DNA of 64,000 nt from Rallus limicola (GCA_022605955.1 JAKCOZ010000039.1:1-64000); one strand, 5' to 3'. Shown: positions 25,222-37,524, counted from the first letter of the stretch. Program-made: numbers and translations. The notes: generated from the letters alone by a model not told the origin.

Positions 25222-27822
25222 CTGATGTCCATAGTATGACAATGAATAAAATGGTGGCTTGGATAAACAGTAGTTCAGGATAGTTGGTGTTAAAGTAAAT
25301 CAGTATTGGGATGATTTGAAATAACTGAGATGTGACCAGATTTTAATGCTGATAGTGATTATTGAGATGAATATTATTTGCTCTTTATTGCTTTAAACAA
25401 ATAATCTGGACCAGAGATCTTTACTATCTCTGCTTGTTTCTGCAGAGCCCTGCAAAATAGGATCTGAAGTCATTATGAACTCTTAGCATTGACATTCTAC
25501 TGTGGTTTTACCAGAAACTACTATTTGACAACTCTTTACAACAAAGTGTAGTGCATGCAAACACACAGAGAAGCAAACAAAGCAGGCAGGAAGATGCACA
25601 ACTGCTTGCTTACATGTAAAAGCACACATTTTGCAGAACTGTAAATTCTGCCAAGGGGTTTAAATCTCCATTTACAAAATGCACTTCTCATTTTAAATAA
25701 CGTCTAATCCACGCTGATTCATGTGCTTGTCCAACTGACCGGGGAGGACAACAGGGCAGTGTCACTGTAGAACCTTTCAGTGTTTTGGTCTGGTGGAAAA
25801 CAATTGTAAGTGGCACTGTGTCAGGTGAAGACAGAAGCCAAAGGAAATGGAGTTTTCCCTGTCTTTAGAGGGATGCTGTATGAATCAGATTAGGACCATG
25901 GCTTTAGTATAACAGCAATTGACGCGTGGAAGGGTAAGAAAGATGTGGATGGCACTGCAGTGAGAATCTTCAGAAGCCAGATGTCAGAGAGGAAAGATCA
26001 GCATTCACACCCGCATAGCTCTTTGATCTTTGCAAATTAGTAATTTACAAATATAGGTCAGACTTGTAAAAGACAGCTTTCTCCTTCCTTCTGGGTCAAT
26101 CTGGTAGAAAAAACAGTTTAAGTATAACGCTATTCTGTTTGTTAATCCATGTATTATTTATCAGTAATAAATTAGGAATTTTAAACTCAGCTACATTTAC
26201 AACTCTTCAGTACCAGTCATACTTAACATATGTATCTTGAGAAAATGGTATTTATAAAATCAGTTTTAATAATGTTGCTGCAGGAGTAAGGACAGGGTGT
26301 AACAACAGAAATGAATTAAAAATGCTCATGCATTATTAATACTGAATATATAATGCCTATCAAGGAAGGAACTGCAATAGTTTAATAAGATAGTATTCTA
26401 TGGATATTGATGTGTCAATAAGTCTCAAGTGATTGGTATATTCATTCATACCTCATTAAAGATTTACTGGTGTTTAATTCTAACCAAACTCAAATATGAG
26501 ACACATATCTGGAAAAAAAGAGGCAAACTTTTAATAATATCTCCTCGTTTGTTTGTTTTTAATTTTATTTATCCAGTAATACTTTTGTAGCAAAGTGATT
26601 GTCACTCAGACTGAAATGTTGTTCATAGTTTATTAAAGATTTATTGCTGTTTCATCCCAGAGGAACACTTGCAAGGTATGCATTATAGAATTTTGAGGAG
26701 TGTAAAGTAACAGCAAAGAATAAAGAATTCATTAATATGCTATTGTGTGTTTTTAAAGTATGACACTAACTTTGGGACATGACATTTATTCACTGAAAAT
26801 GGGATAAATGCTTTTCATATTTTATCAAGTTTTCTGAGGAATTTCATTGCTGAGCATTGCTAAGCCTGGCACTACCAACTGGAGAACCACTGTGCCCATT
26901 TATTTTGGATAGACTACCAAAGCAGCAGGGTGGTTAATACCATAGAAGAAAATCTGGTTTGCTTGTAGTACTGTAACCTAACTGCATGGATGACATTCAA
27001 AGGAAAATTGGCAGATTGCAGGAGAGGAAAGGGTAAAGGCGTGAGAGAGGAGATCTAAATTAATTTAATTCCTGTTGTGAAAACTTGCAAATGCTGAACT
27101 GCAGCTGAAAGACAATACGGTACAACGTGATTCCGATACATCCCACTAATGGAAATAGAGATACCCCAAAATGCATCTTGTGTCATGGCTTTTCAGGATG
27201 CAGTAGTGTGACAAAAACCTTTTTATGGGTTCTGAAATGAAAGGTTGTTTTTGGGACATCTGTGAAATGAGAGACTCTCATACTGAAATGTGCTTTTCAT
27301 AGTTTGTCATATATAACAGGTAGTTTTGTAAATCTGTGCAAAGTGAGTATAAAATGCTGACATTCTGCCGTGGTTGTATTTTAAATCCATTTTTCATTCA
27401 TCTTTTTAAGACAAAAATATCTGCACCAGGTGTAAGTCAGTAAAAAAAAAAAAAAATCAGACTCCTAGTGTTTCACTGTATATTTCATTAAATATGCCAG
27501 ATAAAATTCTTTTCTGCTCTCAGCTGCCTTATTTGAATCTCTACGTACACTAAAGGGTATGCAGTACTTCTGTATGTATAAGATCCAAAGGAAGAATTAA
27601 TATATCCCTAGATACCTTTGTGACTGTGAGAAAACTTAGTGTCCTTCAGTGACAACAAATAATGTTTGCCCTTCAATTTCTTTTTATAACCCATTTTAGC
27701 TGTGAACCTTTGTGGGTTTATGCAGATTTAATGCTTCTTCTCAGCTATCATGTAGTAATTTCCAAAACACTTAGCAATTCAGTCTTCTAGCAGATCTATC
27801 TATATTCTGAAGACTCAAGCTT

Positions 27823-27841
27823 AAAAAAAAAAAAAAAAAAA
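27823..27841. repeat. poly-A run (19 A)
   Basis: Uninterrupted run of 19 A with no recognised element upstream. Confidence 0.9.
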
Positions 27842-29549
27842 GAAAAGCAAAGAATTCTAAGCATCAAAAGTTAAGACTGAAAAAAGCAATTTTACACAGT
27901 TTAGCAGTCTATAAAAATACGAGTAAGCAGATATCGTAAATCACTAATAGAATACTGAAACTTTTCAGAACATAATGTAACTAGGCTAAAAAGTACTGCA
28001 GATATAACTCCTAGCAAATCTTTCAAAGCAACCACAATTAATCTTAATTTTTACTGTAACATTTATCAGAATTAACACACGAAAGATTATATATGTGAGC
28101 TATTTATATGATAATGAAATTGTATAAAATCTGCACTATACACGAATCAAGCAGTTATATTTGCTTCCTTTCTTGCTGTGTTTATTTAGTTCTATTTGTA
28201 ATATCATAATTTATTTTCATATGCCATATTTATGAATTAGGAAAAGCAATCTATAGAATTTTTTATCCATAGGAGGGACCATACCATTAAGATTTTTACA
28301 GTTTAGATCAGGAGAACACTATTTCACATATATTATTTTTCACTTTAAAATGTTTTATATCAGTTATCCTAAGTGAAAACTTAGCTAAATTTAACATAAG
28401 TAAAAACTTAAATATTTTAAAAGCATTTATGCATTTTTCTATTGTAGTCATTAGCACTCAGGCTTTGTTTCACACATAAGCTGGAGCCTCAACTCTATGC
28501 AAATAGTATAAAAAAATTCTTGATAAGGATATTAAGATAATTTGAGGAAAACTGAGATATTTGTAGCAATTTTTGTTGTTCTACTATTTCCAGGGAAAGT
28601 TGTAAAATAGGTACAATGAAAGAACAAAAACTGGGCAATTTTCAGAACAAATTCCATATTCATTATCTTGGTAGTTGGTAAAAGATACTGGTGAGAAATT
28701 AGGCAATCAGAAACAACTTTGTTAGTGCTGGTAATTTTAATATTATCATTAATAATGATTCTGTTGATTTTTTCTTCATGAGAAAAAAAATGGACTGAAA
28801 CTTCATTTTCTTGGATTGTTCTAGTCATTAGACAAATAGCCACCCAAAATACCTTGTTTTTTTAGTTTTTTTGTACTAACCTTAAGTGTGAGAATGTAAT
28901 CCCTGGCCCTCTTTTTGTGTTTTGTTGTTGTTGTTGCATTCAATTTTATTTTTCATATCATGTTTGCAAAGTCATGGTGAAGATGCATAATGAAGGCACA
29001 GAAGATGACCAACTATCAGCCCATTTTGCTAATTACCGGTTAGTAAAGAATGGCTTCCAAACAGCCTCAGATGTGGCTCTCTTTTTGGCTATTCAGACAG
29101 CATCATGCTAACACAAAATTGGAGAACATTTACAGTAGCAAAGACTTTAGAATGAGAGATCTTTTTCTCTCTCATGCAGACTTACACAGTATTTACCTCA
29201 GCTGCTCTCATTACAGTTTACATTCCTTTTCCCATGTGCTCATCTTCAAATTCCCAGATAGTCATAGCAATGTCAGACTCAGTTTCTAAGCTACTGCTTC
29301 AGAGATAGCAAAATAAACAGAATGAATGGATTTAAATACACAGTCACTGTGGCCCCCTTTCTCCCTAGATGCCTCTGTGTGTTTGGTTCAATTCCATTGT
29401 ATAAACTACTGGTGAACAAAGTCAATTGTGATTCAGTAAATTGGATCAATATTATCTGCAAAGCTGTTGCTACAGGTATGCATTGGATGAAAGCAATCCA
29501 TAAGCAAATGAGATAATTTCTTTACAATTCAAGTTATGAGGACACACCA

Positions 29550-30100
29550 CAGAATCACATAATCATAGAATCATGGAATCATAGAATGGTTTGGGTTGGA
29601 AGGGACCTCAAGTTTACCTAGTTCCAACCCCCTGCCATGGGCAAAGACACCCTCCACTAGATGAGGTTGCCCAAAACCCCATCCAGCCTGGCCTTGAAGA
29701 CTGCCAGGGAGGGGCAACCAAAGCTCTGGAGAACCTGTGCTAGTGCCTTACCAACCTCGCAGTAAACAATTTGTTCCTAATATCAATTCTGAAGATACGC
29801 ACTTAAATATTAAAGCAATTGCCCCTTGTCCATTCACTACACTCCCTGATAAACAATCCCTTCCTGCTTTCTTGCAGGTCCCATTCAGTCAGTTTTAAAG
29901 TCCCACCCGAGCTTTCTCTTCTCCAGGCTGAACAACCCAACTCTCAGTCTTCACTGAAGAGGTGCTCCAGAGCTGTATCACTGTTATGGCCCTCCTCTGA
30001 ATCTGCTCCAACAGCTCTATGTATTTCCTGTACTGGGGACCCTAGAGCTGGATACATTGCTCCCTGTGGGCTATCATGAGAGCCAAGTAGAGGGTGAGAA
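29550..30100 (-). mobile_element. CR1 LINE, 5'-truncated, minus orientation
   Basis: The plus strand starts with repeated AGAATCAT-type units and then GGTTTGGGTTGGAAGGGACC, the complement of the CR1 3' end. It continues through AGTTCCAACCCCCTGCCATGGGC, a lightly altered central 3' region, and the CTTCTCCAGGCTGAACAACCC block. It ends near GCCAAGTAGAGGGTGAGAA. Only the last roughly 550 bp of the LINE remain, covering the end of ORF2 and the 3' UTR, which is the usual 5'-truncated form. CR1 normally makes no target-site duplication. Substitutions and small gaps show that it is old and inactive. Confidence 0.93.
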
Positions 30101-30144
30101 TTGTTTCATTACCAAGTGCTGGTAAGATCCAAAAACAACTGAAG

Positions 30145-30187
30145 AAAATAAATAAATAAATAAATAAATAAACAAACAAAAAAAACC
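30145..30187. repeat. (AAAT)n microsatellite
   Basis: About six AAAT units followed by AAAC units and a short poly-A, lying 45 bp beyond the truncated end of the CR1 copy. It runs into an A/C-rich segment that continues to about 30,222. Confidence 0.9.
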
Positions 30188-30222
30188 CCTGCCAAAAACC
30201 CAAACCAACCCTCAAACAAAAA

Positions 30223-30672
30223 GGTGTGAGAAGAAGTTGATTTTAATAGTAATTTTTATTTATTATTAGAATTAAGTACTAAAACAGTGGAAATTCTCTG
30301 GTTTTGAAGTTAAGCAAATGTCTGTAAAACACATAGTAAGTTAAATGCCACTTAAACTGAGAGTATTCCCTGTTTCCACAAGAATGTGTGCCTTCACACA
30401 TTCCTGATTTTTAATTCTAATTTCTTTATGGAACAGGGTAGGGTGGTGCATGGGTTTTGTTTTAGAAAGAACATATATTTGGTAAAGTTTTTAATTATTA
30501 CTAGTGTGATTTGAAAAGACTACTAATTATGTCAGACTAAAGAGATAATGTTCTGTTTTCTTGGGGCAGGCTTCAGTCCAGCACTCTCTTCTTCAAGGTT
30601 GTAACAGATATTTCTTTGCCAATCAAACAATGCACACCTACAATTTTTTGCCCTATTAAGAACAATATTATA
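30223..30672. other. Unique sequence between two CR1 copies
   Basis: About 450 bp of AT-rich sequence with no recognisable gene or repeat. It separates two CR1 copies that each have their own 3' end, so they are independent insertions. Confidence 0.6.
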
Positions 30673-30754
30673 ACAGAATCACAGAATGACTAGGTTGGAA
30701 AAGACGTTTGAGATCATTGAGTCCAACCATACCCATCCTCAACTAAACCATCTT

Positions 30755-31012
30755 TTAAATACATCCAGGGTCAGTAACTCTGCCACCTCCCTGGGCAGCC
30801 TGTTCCAATGCCTGATAACCCTTTTGGTGAATATTTTTTTTTCTAGTGTCTAATCTGAACTTGCCCTGGTGCAGCTTGAGTCCATTCCCCCTCATCCTAT
30901 CACCTGTCACTTGGGTGAAGAGACCAACACTCACCTCTCTACAACCTCCTTTCAGGTTGTTGTCAGCAGTGATAAGATTTCCCCTCAGCTTCCTCTTCTC
31001 CAGGCTAAACAA
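30755..31012 (-). pseudogene. CR1 ORF2 fragment, extreme C-terminus
   Basis: The reading [13 protein letters not shown]...LKGGC continues the CR1 ORF2 C-terminus after a frameshift from the fragment at 31,023-31,301. The later part ([21 protein letters not shown]) matches the typical CR1 C-terminal signature. It then drifts off frame near the expected HWN-like motif. Non-functional. Confidence 0.9.
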
Positions 31013-31022
31013 CCCAGTTCTC

Positions 31023-31301
31023 TCAGCTGCTCCTTGTAATGTTTCTCTTCAGCCCCTTCACCAGCCTGGTTGCCCTTCTCTGGACACACTCCAGGGCCTC
31101 AATGTCTTTCTTATGGTGGGGGGCCCAAAACTGAACCCAGTATTCAAGGTGTGGTCTCACCAATGTCAAGTACAGGGGCACAATCTCTTCCCTAGACCTA
31201 CAGGCCATGCTGTTTCTGATACAAGCCAAGCTGCCATTAACCCTTTTAGCCACCTGGGAACACTGCTGGTTCATATTCAGTCGGAGGTCAACCACCACCA
31301 C
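31023..31301 (-). pseudogene. CR1 ORF2 fragment, C-terminal part of the reverse transcriptase region
   Basis: The translation contains [20 protein letters not shown] and [16 protein letters not shown], both hallmark CR1 ORF2 motifs after the catalytic reverse-transcriptase core. The catalytic motif itself is missing because the element is 5'-truncated. The frame stops at [12 protein letters not shown], where the ORF2 reading continues in another frame downstream. It is a non-functional relic of a LINE polyprotein. Confidence 0.92.
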
Positions 31302-31312
31302 CTGATCCTGCG

Positions 31313-33920
31313 GTGAACTATGAGGAAAAGAGGAGCACTATTCCCTAGATTCCTCTGGCTTCACTGCAAAAAGACACCTATCAATGAAAAAAAAAAAAAA
31401 CAAACACCACCAAACCGAAAAACAATCTAATAGAAGAAGACAGTATATTTCTCTGGCAGATGAATTATGTTATGACCATTGGATCACTACTGGATCACTC
31501 AGTGCAAGGCTTATTCTTACTGTTCAAACAAAACTTTTTGTTTTATTAGTAATACGCTCTATTAATTGACAAAATCTACTTTGCTCCCAAATGACAAATG
31601 TATAATTCAGAGGGCACAAATACTCTGCTTCAGATACTTAAGATACTTATCATACTTACAGCTTCAATATTTTAAACCTTATAATACTTCTTACACAAAT
31701 TTTATAGAGGGAAACTATCACATGTAGCAATTACATATAATCACATTTAGAAATATGAGAGACTGAGATTATTTGTGGGTGTGATATGTCCTTTCTTTCT
31801 CTCTCGCAATCTCCAGAATTTTATGTTTGTCAAGACCATGTGATTTGGACATGGAAAGTTACAGGTTTATTCCAGGCTAAAATTTAAGAACTACAGGAGT
31901 AGCTTAAACCAAAGTAGAGATAAGCATAGCATTCTTACCTCCAGTAGTGTCCTTGTACTCAAGTGACTGTGTAACCTGGAATACCTGAATTTATGAATGT
32001 AAATCCTCATTTTTCTCTCCACCAGCACTTGACAATGGAGTATCCTCATAAATTAAATTAAAACTATAAAAAATTAATATTTTTATAGATAAAATATATA
32101 TACATATATATTATATATATATTTAATGATAAGAAAAATTAAGCCATTTCATTTCTGTTTAAATTTTTGCTTGGCTTTCTTCCTAATATTTTTGTGAAAC
32201 TCATCTACAAAGAAAGAAGAAGTTATAAAAAAATGTGTAGCTTGATCTCTCTGCAAGAGATTATCAAGCTCATAGTCATCAGTATGTTCCAGGCAATTTC
32301 ATTCTAATGCACATATGGTACAAAAATGTAGCTTATTCTTTGAGCATGCTAAATTGAAGGCTTCTAACTTGAAGGAATTAAGACAGCTTGCTGAATTGGC
32401 TGCATCAGAAAGACCGTTTCCATACTTGTGTCTTCTACAGAGATGGTTTCAAAAGTGCTGTAATTTCCCCTCTTCACTTGTAAGACACTATGGACAGATC
32501 GTTTCTAAGTACCAGTTTTAATCCATTAAATTTAATGGCATTATTCCAGTTTTATAGTTGTCTCAGGCTTAAGCCTGATTTTTAATTTTTTTTCAAATGT
32601 ATTGACTTGTTTCTTGGTCCTTGATATGTTTAATCACAAGTCAACTCTAACTGAATTTGGCAGAAAGAATAAAGAGTGTTTTCCTTCAGATTTTGCAAAT
32701 TCAAGGTCTGACACTTTCTAAGTATTCCTCTTGAGTCAAATGGAGATGCACCTAATGCAAAGGCTTTGTGGACTGCATGCGTAGAATTGTACGGAATTAA
32801 ACAAGCACAAACAAAAATTGTCTTGTGCTACTAATATAAATGGACTATTGGATTTAGTGTATTAGGTTTTGCTTTTTTCCAATACCAAGAAATAGTGAAC
32901 AATGTTCCTGAGAGACCAAAAATCTTAATATTTATGTATATGGAATCAATGATTAACAAAAAAACCCCAACACAACAATCTCTGCTGATTACAAACTGCT
33001 CTCTTTGGGTAAAATAATAAAACAAAATAATGTTGCAACATAAAAAAGTCAGAGCTTGCTGAAGGTCAGCAAATGTGCTGCAGACATTGAATTTGATAGT
33101 CACATCTGTCCACAGGGCAGAGAGCTTCCAAACAGCATTACAAATGGCAAATGCTATACCATGGGGCATATATACAATACCACAAAAATTCACTAATATT
33201 AAATAATGTTTTTATAGTTTTTTAAAAGAGTGAAATGTTAACTAATTAGGTGTCAAGCTGGCACAATTTGTTAAAATTCGTGGGAATCCAGGGGCAACTA
33301 TTTGAATCTTGTTCAGAAAGATCATTCTAAAATTACAAGTTAAAGATGCCAGGTATAATCTGGCCCCTCTACATTACTGAAAAGAAAGAACTGGGTTTTT
33401 TTTGTCCTGATGTTTTCACAGGCCAAGTAATCATGAGTGGTCTGATGCACTTGTTTCATTTTAAATTTTCACTTTCACATTACTTTAGTAAATAATGAAG
33501 AGCAATATATTATTGATATTTGTAAAGATGTGTATTCTATACCCCATTTTATTTTGCATTTAGATTTATGCATGGAGAACTTTGTGGGCTTCATAATTAT
33601 CACCTGGGATTTCCTCTTTCTTTCTTTTTTCTAATCTGTTCCTGCTCCTTTTTTTTGCTTTGTCCTCTAGTTTTCCCTCATTACTATTATTGTGTTAGCT
33701 ATTACAAAATTGGTAAAGACCTTAAAGTCATATATGAAATTTAAAGTTGTGTATATGTGAAAAACTAGCCTCAGACAGTTTTCCCACATCTCTTGCCTTC
33801 TGAATGGATGGATGAAGATCAATAAAAAGCTGTACTACATTCTGTTGATCATCACAGTTTCCGCATGCTATTTGAAAATTTGTCTGTGACACTGTAATAT
33901 TAATTATAGTACTTCTCAAT
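31313..33920. other. Unique AT-rich sequence, no gene recognised
   Basis: Holds an A/C-rich tract with poly-A (31,386-31,430) and an alternating TA-rich stretch (32,091-32,124). A 68-codon plus-strand frame at 32,315-32,521 has fairly mixed amino acid composition but no known relative. A 120-codon minus-strand frame at 32,831-33,193 is hydrophobic and cysteine-rich, as translated AT-rich DNA often is. I do not call either one a gene. Confidence 0.5.
32091..32124. repeat. TA-rich dinucleotide tract
   Basis: About 34 bp of alternating TATATA with single interruptions; a low-melting, cruciform-capable sequence. Confidence 0.85.
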
Positions 33921-34271
33921 ATGGTATCTGAGGGCGGATCTTATCAGTGCTTATAAATACTTGCGGGGTGGGTGTCAGAACAATGGGGTTAGTCTTTTTT
34001 CAGTGATGCCAAGTGACAGGACAAGAGGCTGTGGGCATAAACTTGAATATAGGAATTGTATCCTAAAGATGAGGTGGAATTTCTTTACTGTGAGCATGGC
34101 AGAGCACTGGAACAAGCTGCTCAGAGAGGTTGTTCAGAGATGTTCAAAACCTGCCTGGATGCTGTCCTGTGCAGCCTGCTGTAGGTGATTCTGCTCTGGC
34201 AGGGGGGTTGAACTAGATGATCTCTAGAGGTCCCTTCCAATCCCTTTCATTTTGTGATTCTGTGATTCTGT
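33921..34271 (+). mobile_element. CR1 LINE, 5'-truncated, plus orientation
   Basis: The element runs from about GAGGGCGGATCTTATCAGTG to the CR1 3' end ...TCTAGAGGTCCCTTCCAATCC followed by two TGATTCTGT units, the characteristic CR1 3' repeat. It is about 350 bp, covering the ORF2 C-terminus and the short 3' UTR. A small internal deletion lies after GAGAGGTTGTTCAGAG compared with the consensus I recall. It is the only CR1 copy here in plus orientation. The copy is inactive. Confidence 0.95.
33961..34188 (+). pseudogene. CR1 ORF2 fragment, extreme C-terminus
   Basis: A 75-codon open frame reads SLFSVMPSDRTRGCGHKLEY then NFFTVSMAEHWNKLLREVVQ, the conserved tail of CR1 ORF2 (DRTRG...HWN...LREVV). 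The start is arbitrary, since the true ORF2 start is lost by truncation. It ends with CCR after a small deletion shifts the frame. Non-functional relic. Confidence 0.92.
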
Positions 34272-35239
34272 CAGTATGCATTAAACAATATGCATGTATT
34301 TTCACTGTATTACTGTAAAATATTTGCATGTATTATCCCATCTTATGAAGGGGTATTTGAAGCAGAGAGAAGCTAAAAGTTTCTAATTTGGGGTATTTGA
34401 TTTGCTGACAGCAGAGATTTTTTTACAGTCTTTACTACAGTACAGCTTTCTGTGTGTTCAAGGTACAGCAATTGTGGACTTCAGTTGTTACATGAGCTCA
34501 GCAATTTTGCAAATCATCCCTCACCAGTTCCCCTGGTAATATGAAGCAGGCAGCTTCACAGGCTGAACAGTGAAGCAATGTATTCTTTTTTGCTATGTAA
34601 TTGCTTGATTTGGTCCTCCTGGAAGAAGGGTAGACGTAGCAGTAGGAAAAAAAAATGCTAACATGAACAAACAGCATCATTTAAAAGCTTTCTGAACAAA
34701 TGTTTTCTCTCATTTCCATTCTCCCTGTTCTGTTGATGGATTATTCTTTTTATAAAAAAGCAAAATATTCCATTATCAGCCATTAGAAGTATTTTATAAA
34801 TACACTGTGAAAACAGTTGATATGGTACATACATCAGTCATAAATGCATACCCAACCATCCAGAAATATGGAACACTGAATAAGAAATGTGATAAATAAC
34901 TAAGAAAAGCTTAATCATAATTTTGCTGTAGTTCTTCTTTATGTCTTCTTTCTGCATTGATGGTATTAGAGCTGCAGCTGTCAAACCAGGCACATTATTA
35001 TGTTTTTCTCTTTCTTATGTTTTAATTTATTATTCATTTAATTCATAATTATTTGCTCAGTTAAGGTCCGCAAGATGGAATTGTCCTATATACCTACTAA
35101 TATTAACTGGAAAGTACTTACTAATTTGTATGGCCAAATATTCATTTCACACTTTGGCCTTTCCACCTTCCATGGTGTTCATGCACCAGAGGAGGCAGAG
35201 GGGGATAGAGACTCTAGGAGATGAGGAAAAATGAAGTGC
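34272..35239. other. Unique AT-rich sequence, no gene seen
   Basis: About 970 bp between a CR1 copy and an LTR with no recognisable gene or repeat. Confidence 0.6.
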
Positions 35240-35734
35240 TGTGGTTTAGCCCCTGCCATCAATTAAGCAACGCAAAGCCATTCATTCACTCCCTGCCAAC
35301 TGGATGGGGGAGAGAATCGGAAGAGTGAGAGAACTCATGGGTTGAGGTAAAAACAGTTTAATAGGACACACAAGAAAGAAAGATATTAAAAATAATAGGT
35401 ATATTAAAAATAATAGGTATATTAAAAATATATACACAAAACAAGTGATGAACAGCAGAATTTCTCTCCACCCAAAGTTGATGATGCACAAGATCTCCAG
35501 CTGCCGCACCAGGACCTTGATGGCCACAGCTGTGTCCCCACCCAGTTTCTTGCTTGGGTGTCCCCCACCTGCTTGTTAGCAGGCCAGAATGAGAAGCTGA
35601 AAACTCCTTGAATGCTTGGCAACAACTAGAAATGTCAGTGTGTTATTGATGTGATTCTCATTCTCAAGCCAAAACACACCACTACACCAGCTACTAGAAA
35701 GAAAATGAACTCTATCCCTGGGAAAACCAGGAAA
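35240..35734 (-). mobile_element. Solo LTR of an avian endogenous retrovirus, minus orientation
   Basis: The plus strand begins TGTGGTTTAGCCCCTGCC and ends ...CTATCCCTGGGAAAACCAGGAAA. Read from the minus strand this resembles the widespread avian LTR family starting TCCTGGTTT and ending GGGGTTAAACCACA. Landmarks on the plus strand include GGGGGAGAGAATCGG (35,307-35,321), GGTTGAGGTAAAAACAG, the complement of the ATTAAA polyadenylation signal at 35,357-35,362, and GAGAAGCTGAAAACTCCTTG. It is about 495 bp, shortened in the middle relative to the consensus I remember, so the TATA region appears lost. An 18-bp tandem repeat lies inside. No clear target-site duplication and no internal region are seen. 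Confidence 0.85.
35383..35430. repeat. 18-bp tandem repeat inside the LTR
   Basis: ATATTAAAAATAATAGGT occurs twice perfectly (35,383-35,400 and 35,401-35,418), followed by a partial third copy. It lies just beyond the polyadenylation signal region of the minus-strand LTR and looks like local slippage duplication. Confidence 0.9.
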
Positions 35735-37524
35735 TGGAGATTCCTGTATTTAGAGTGGATAGTTCCTGTCAAAATATTTGGCTTTTGCTTCTTATCTTTT
35801 TCTCTCCATTCAGTTTTCTTGAAGCCATGACTCAGGAGTGTAAATGTTATTTGATCTTTCATGAGAAAAGTGGCATTAGTATTTTAATCTTCTCATGCTA
35901 AAAACTGCAAAAGCAATTGTGCATAATCTCCTAGGTAAGAGAATCAATTCTCTGTGGAAGATGAGCGTGACAACTTACAACTTTAAACACAAATATTTGA
36001 GAAGGTGGCATAAACATATATGGGAACTTCTGGGAAAAGTTAAAGTTCTCTGTTAGGATGCATGCACCACAGTTGGGTTTTTTATTTGTTTAGGGGTTTT
36101 TGTTTGTTTATTTTGTTTTTGTTAATTTTTTTGTCTGGTTCTGAAGTTTTTACTTATGAAACTTTAGAATTCAAAGGGAGTTGTCATTCCTTCTTAACTT
36201 GTTAGTGGTGTTCCAGCTTGTCTAAGGAGTATCAATTCAGTATGAGACAGTTTAAAGATTGCACAGAACCCAGTAGCATTACATTGTCACTGCCTTTCAA
36301 ATATGCATCCAGTATATATGTGTCTATCCAGGTGCATTCATATGGCTTCTGGGATAATCCCTTGGAATGGTCTTTCCTTAGGAGCACCAAATTTCTCAGG
36401 GAGATTATCTCTGTTCCCCATTAGTCAACATGAACAGGCACCACAAGGCAACGTAGCCTGGGTTTTACCCTCTACAATAAAATGTTTAATTAGATGACGA
36501 AGAAAGGAGATCTTATTTACTTGCAGCAATGATTACACCAACTGCTACTTCCCACAGCTTTTTACAGAACACGTTAAAGGCTGAGCACCCAACTTGTTTA
36601 CCTTCTGGAGGATTTAAAACAGAGCAGAAACATTTTCTGCTTCATTTTAGCAGGTAGACAAATCAATGGATCGAATAGCTTGGGAGAGGCTTTCCTAGTT
36701 AGAGTTTAAGCATCTCCTAGTCTGCCTTTGATGTGAAAGGACTGCTTACTCAGAGTGTATGCCACTTGAAATCATATAATATTCTTCACTTGTTCATTTT
36801 ACATTTTCATTGCAGTAATTTAGGGAGAAAGAAGGTCATTTGAAAGTCTGCCTTTCTGTGACCTTCATCAACAACACATGAACGAATCTTATATGATAAA
36901 TGTGTAGCTCAAGCATTAATATATTTGTAAAGACTTTTGTTTTAGTGTTGTCTGTTGATATATGCAAAGCCTCTGTAAAATATAACTTGAGATTTTTATC
37001 ATTGGATCTCCTGGATTTTTTTCCTTTTTTTTTAACCATATGTCAAAAGATCAATGCATTTAAATAAAATATTTTGCATATTCTGCCTCTTTCTGTTACA
37101 GTGAGCAATACATTAAAGTTACTACTAGTTGCTGATCCATCCTGTAGGAGAACAAATAATTCATTGAGGTGTTTTTTTTTCCTTACTTATGGCGCAAAGC
37201 AATCTGTTGAAAACTATGGACCTAAGTCATCAATACCTTTATTAAATATATGCTTATTTCTGTAGTGCTTTAAAGCTGTTTTGCTTTTTGAGAACAACAC
37301 ACTTGATTTAGTTGAGTAAAGAATTTAAATATCTCCTTGATCAGTTCCTAAATATCCTGGGCAGATGTATAGTAAGGAAAAAAGAAAGCAATTGCAATGA
37401 TTGCAAAGAATCTTTATTCTGGAAGATAGCAAAAGATTGTTTAGCTGCTTTTTCAGGGTTTTCTGGTATTAATTGTAAATTTGTTAGAGGAAAGAACTGA
37501 GTATGGAAGAGTAGAAAAAAGTGA
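35735..37524. other. Unique sequence, no gene recognised
   Basis: AT-rich sequence with one T/G-rich tract (36,073-36,133). No gene or element is recognised. The short open frames near 36.2-36.5 kb overlap in different frames and have no known relatives. Confidence 0.55.

Larger units (their letters stand above)
20753..29549. other. Long unique AT-rich stretch, no gene recognised
   Basis: No gene or mobile element is recognised over nearly 9 kb. Contents seen are a T/G-rich tract (22,879-22,959), a pyrimidine-rich C/T stretch (about 24,387-24,450), a (GTTT)n tract (25,183-25,221), poly-A at 27,823-27,841 and an octamer-like ATGCAAAT at 28,497-28,504. The segments 25,540-25,760 and 26,140-26,360 have a non-repetitive texture that could fit conserved non-coding sequence, which alignment would have to test. 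All open frames are under about 105 codons and resemble nothing known. Confidence 0.5.
30673..31312 (-). mobile_element. CR1 LINE, 5'-truncated, minus orientation (second subfamily)
   Basis: The plus strand opens with ACAGAATCACAGAATGAC and then AGGTTGGAAAAGACGTTTGAG, the complement of the 3' end of a CR1 subfamily distinct from the copy at 29,550. It runs about 640 bp to near ACCACCACCTGATCCTGCGG. On the minus strand two adjacent open fragments in different frames (31,023-31,301 and 30,755-31,012) both read as the C-terminal part of CR1 ORF2. A frameshift and stop separate them, so the copy is dead. The preserved VRPHLEY-like and VQRRAT-like signatures make the family assignment firm. Confidence 0.95.

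Noticed and set aside
30846..31316. 156-codon plus-strand frame
   Set aside because: It is antisense to a CR1 copy whose true coding strand is minus, where ORF2 signatures are seen.
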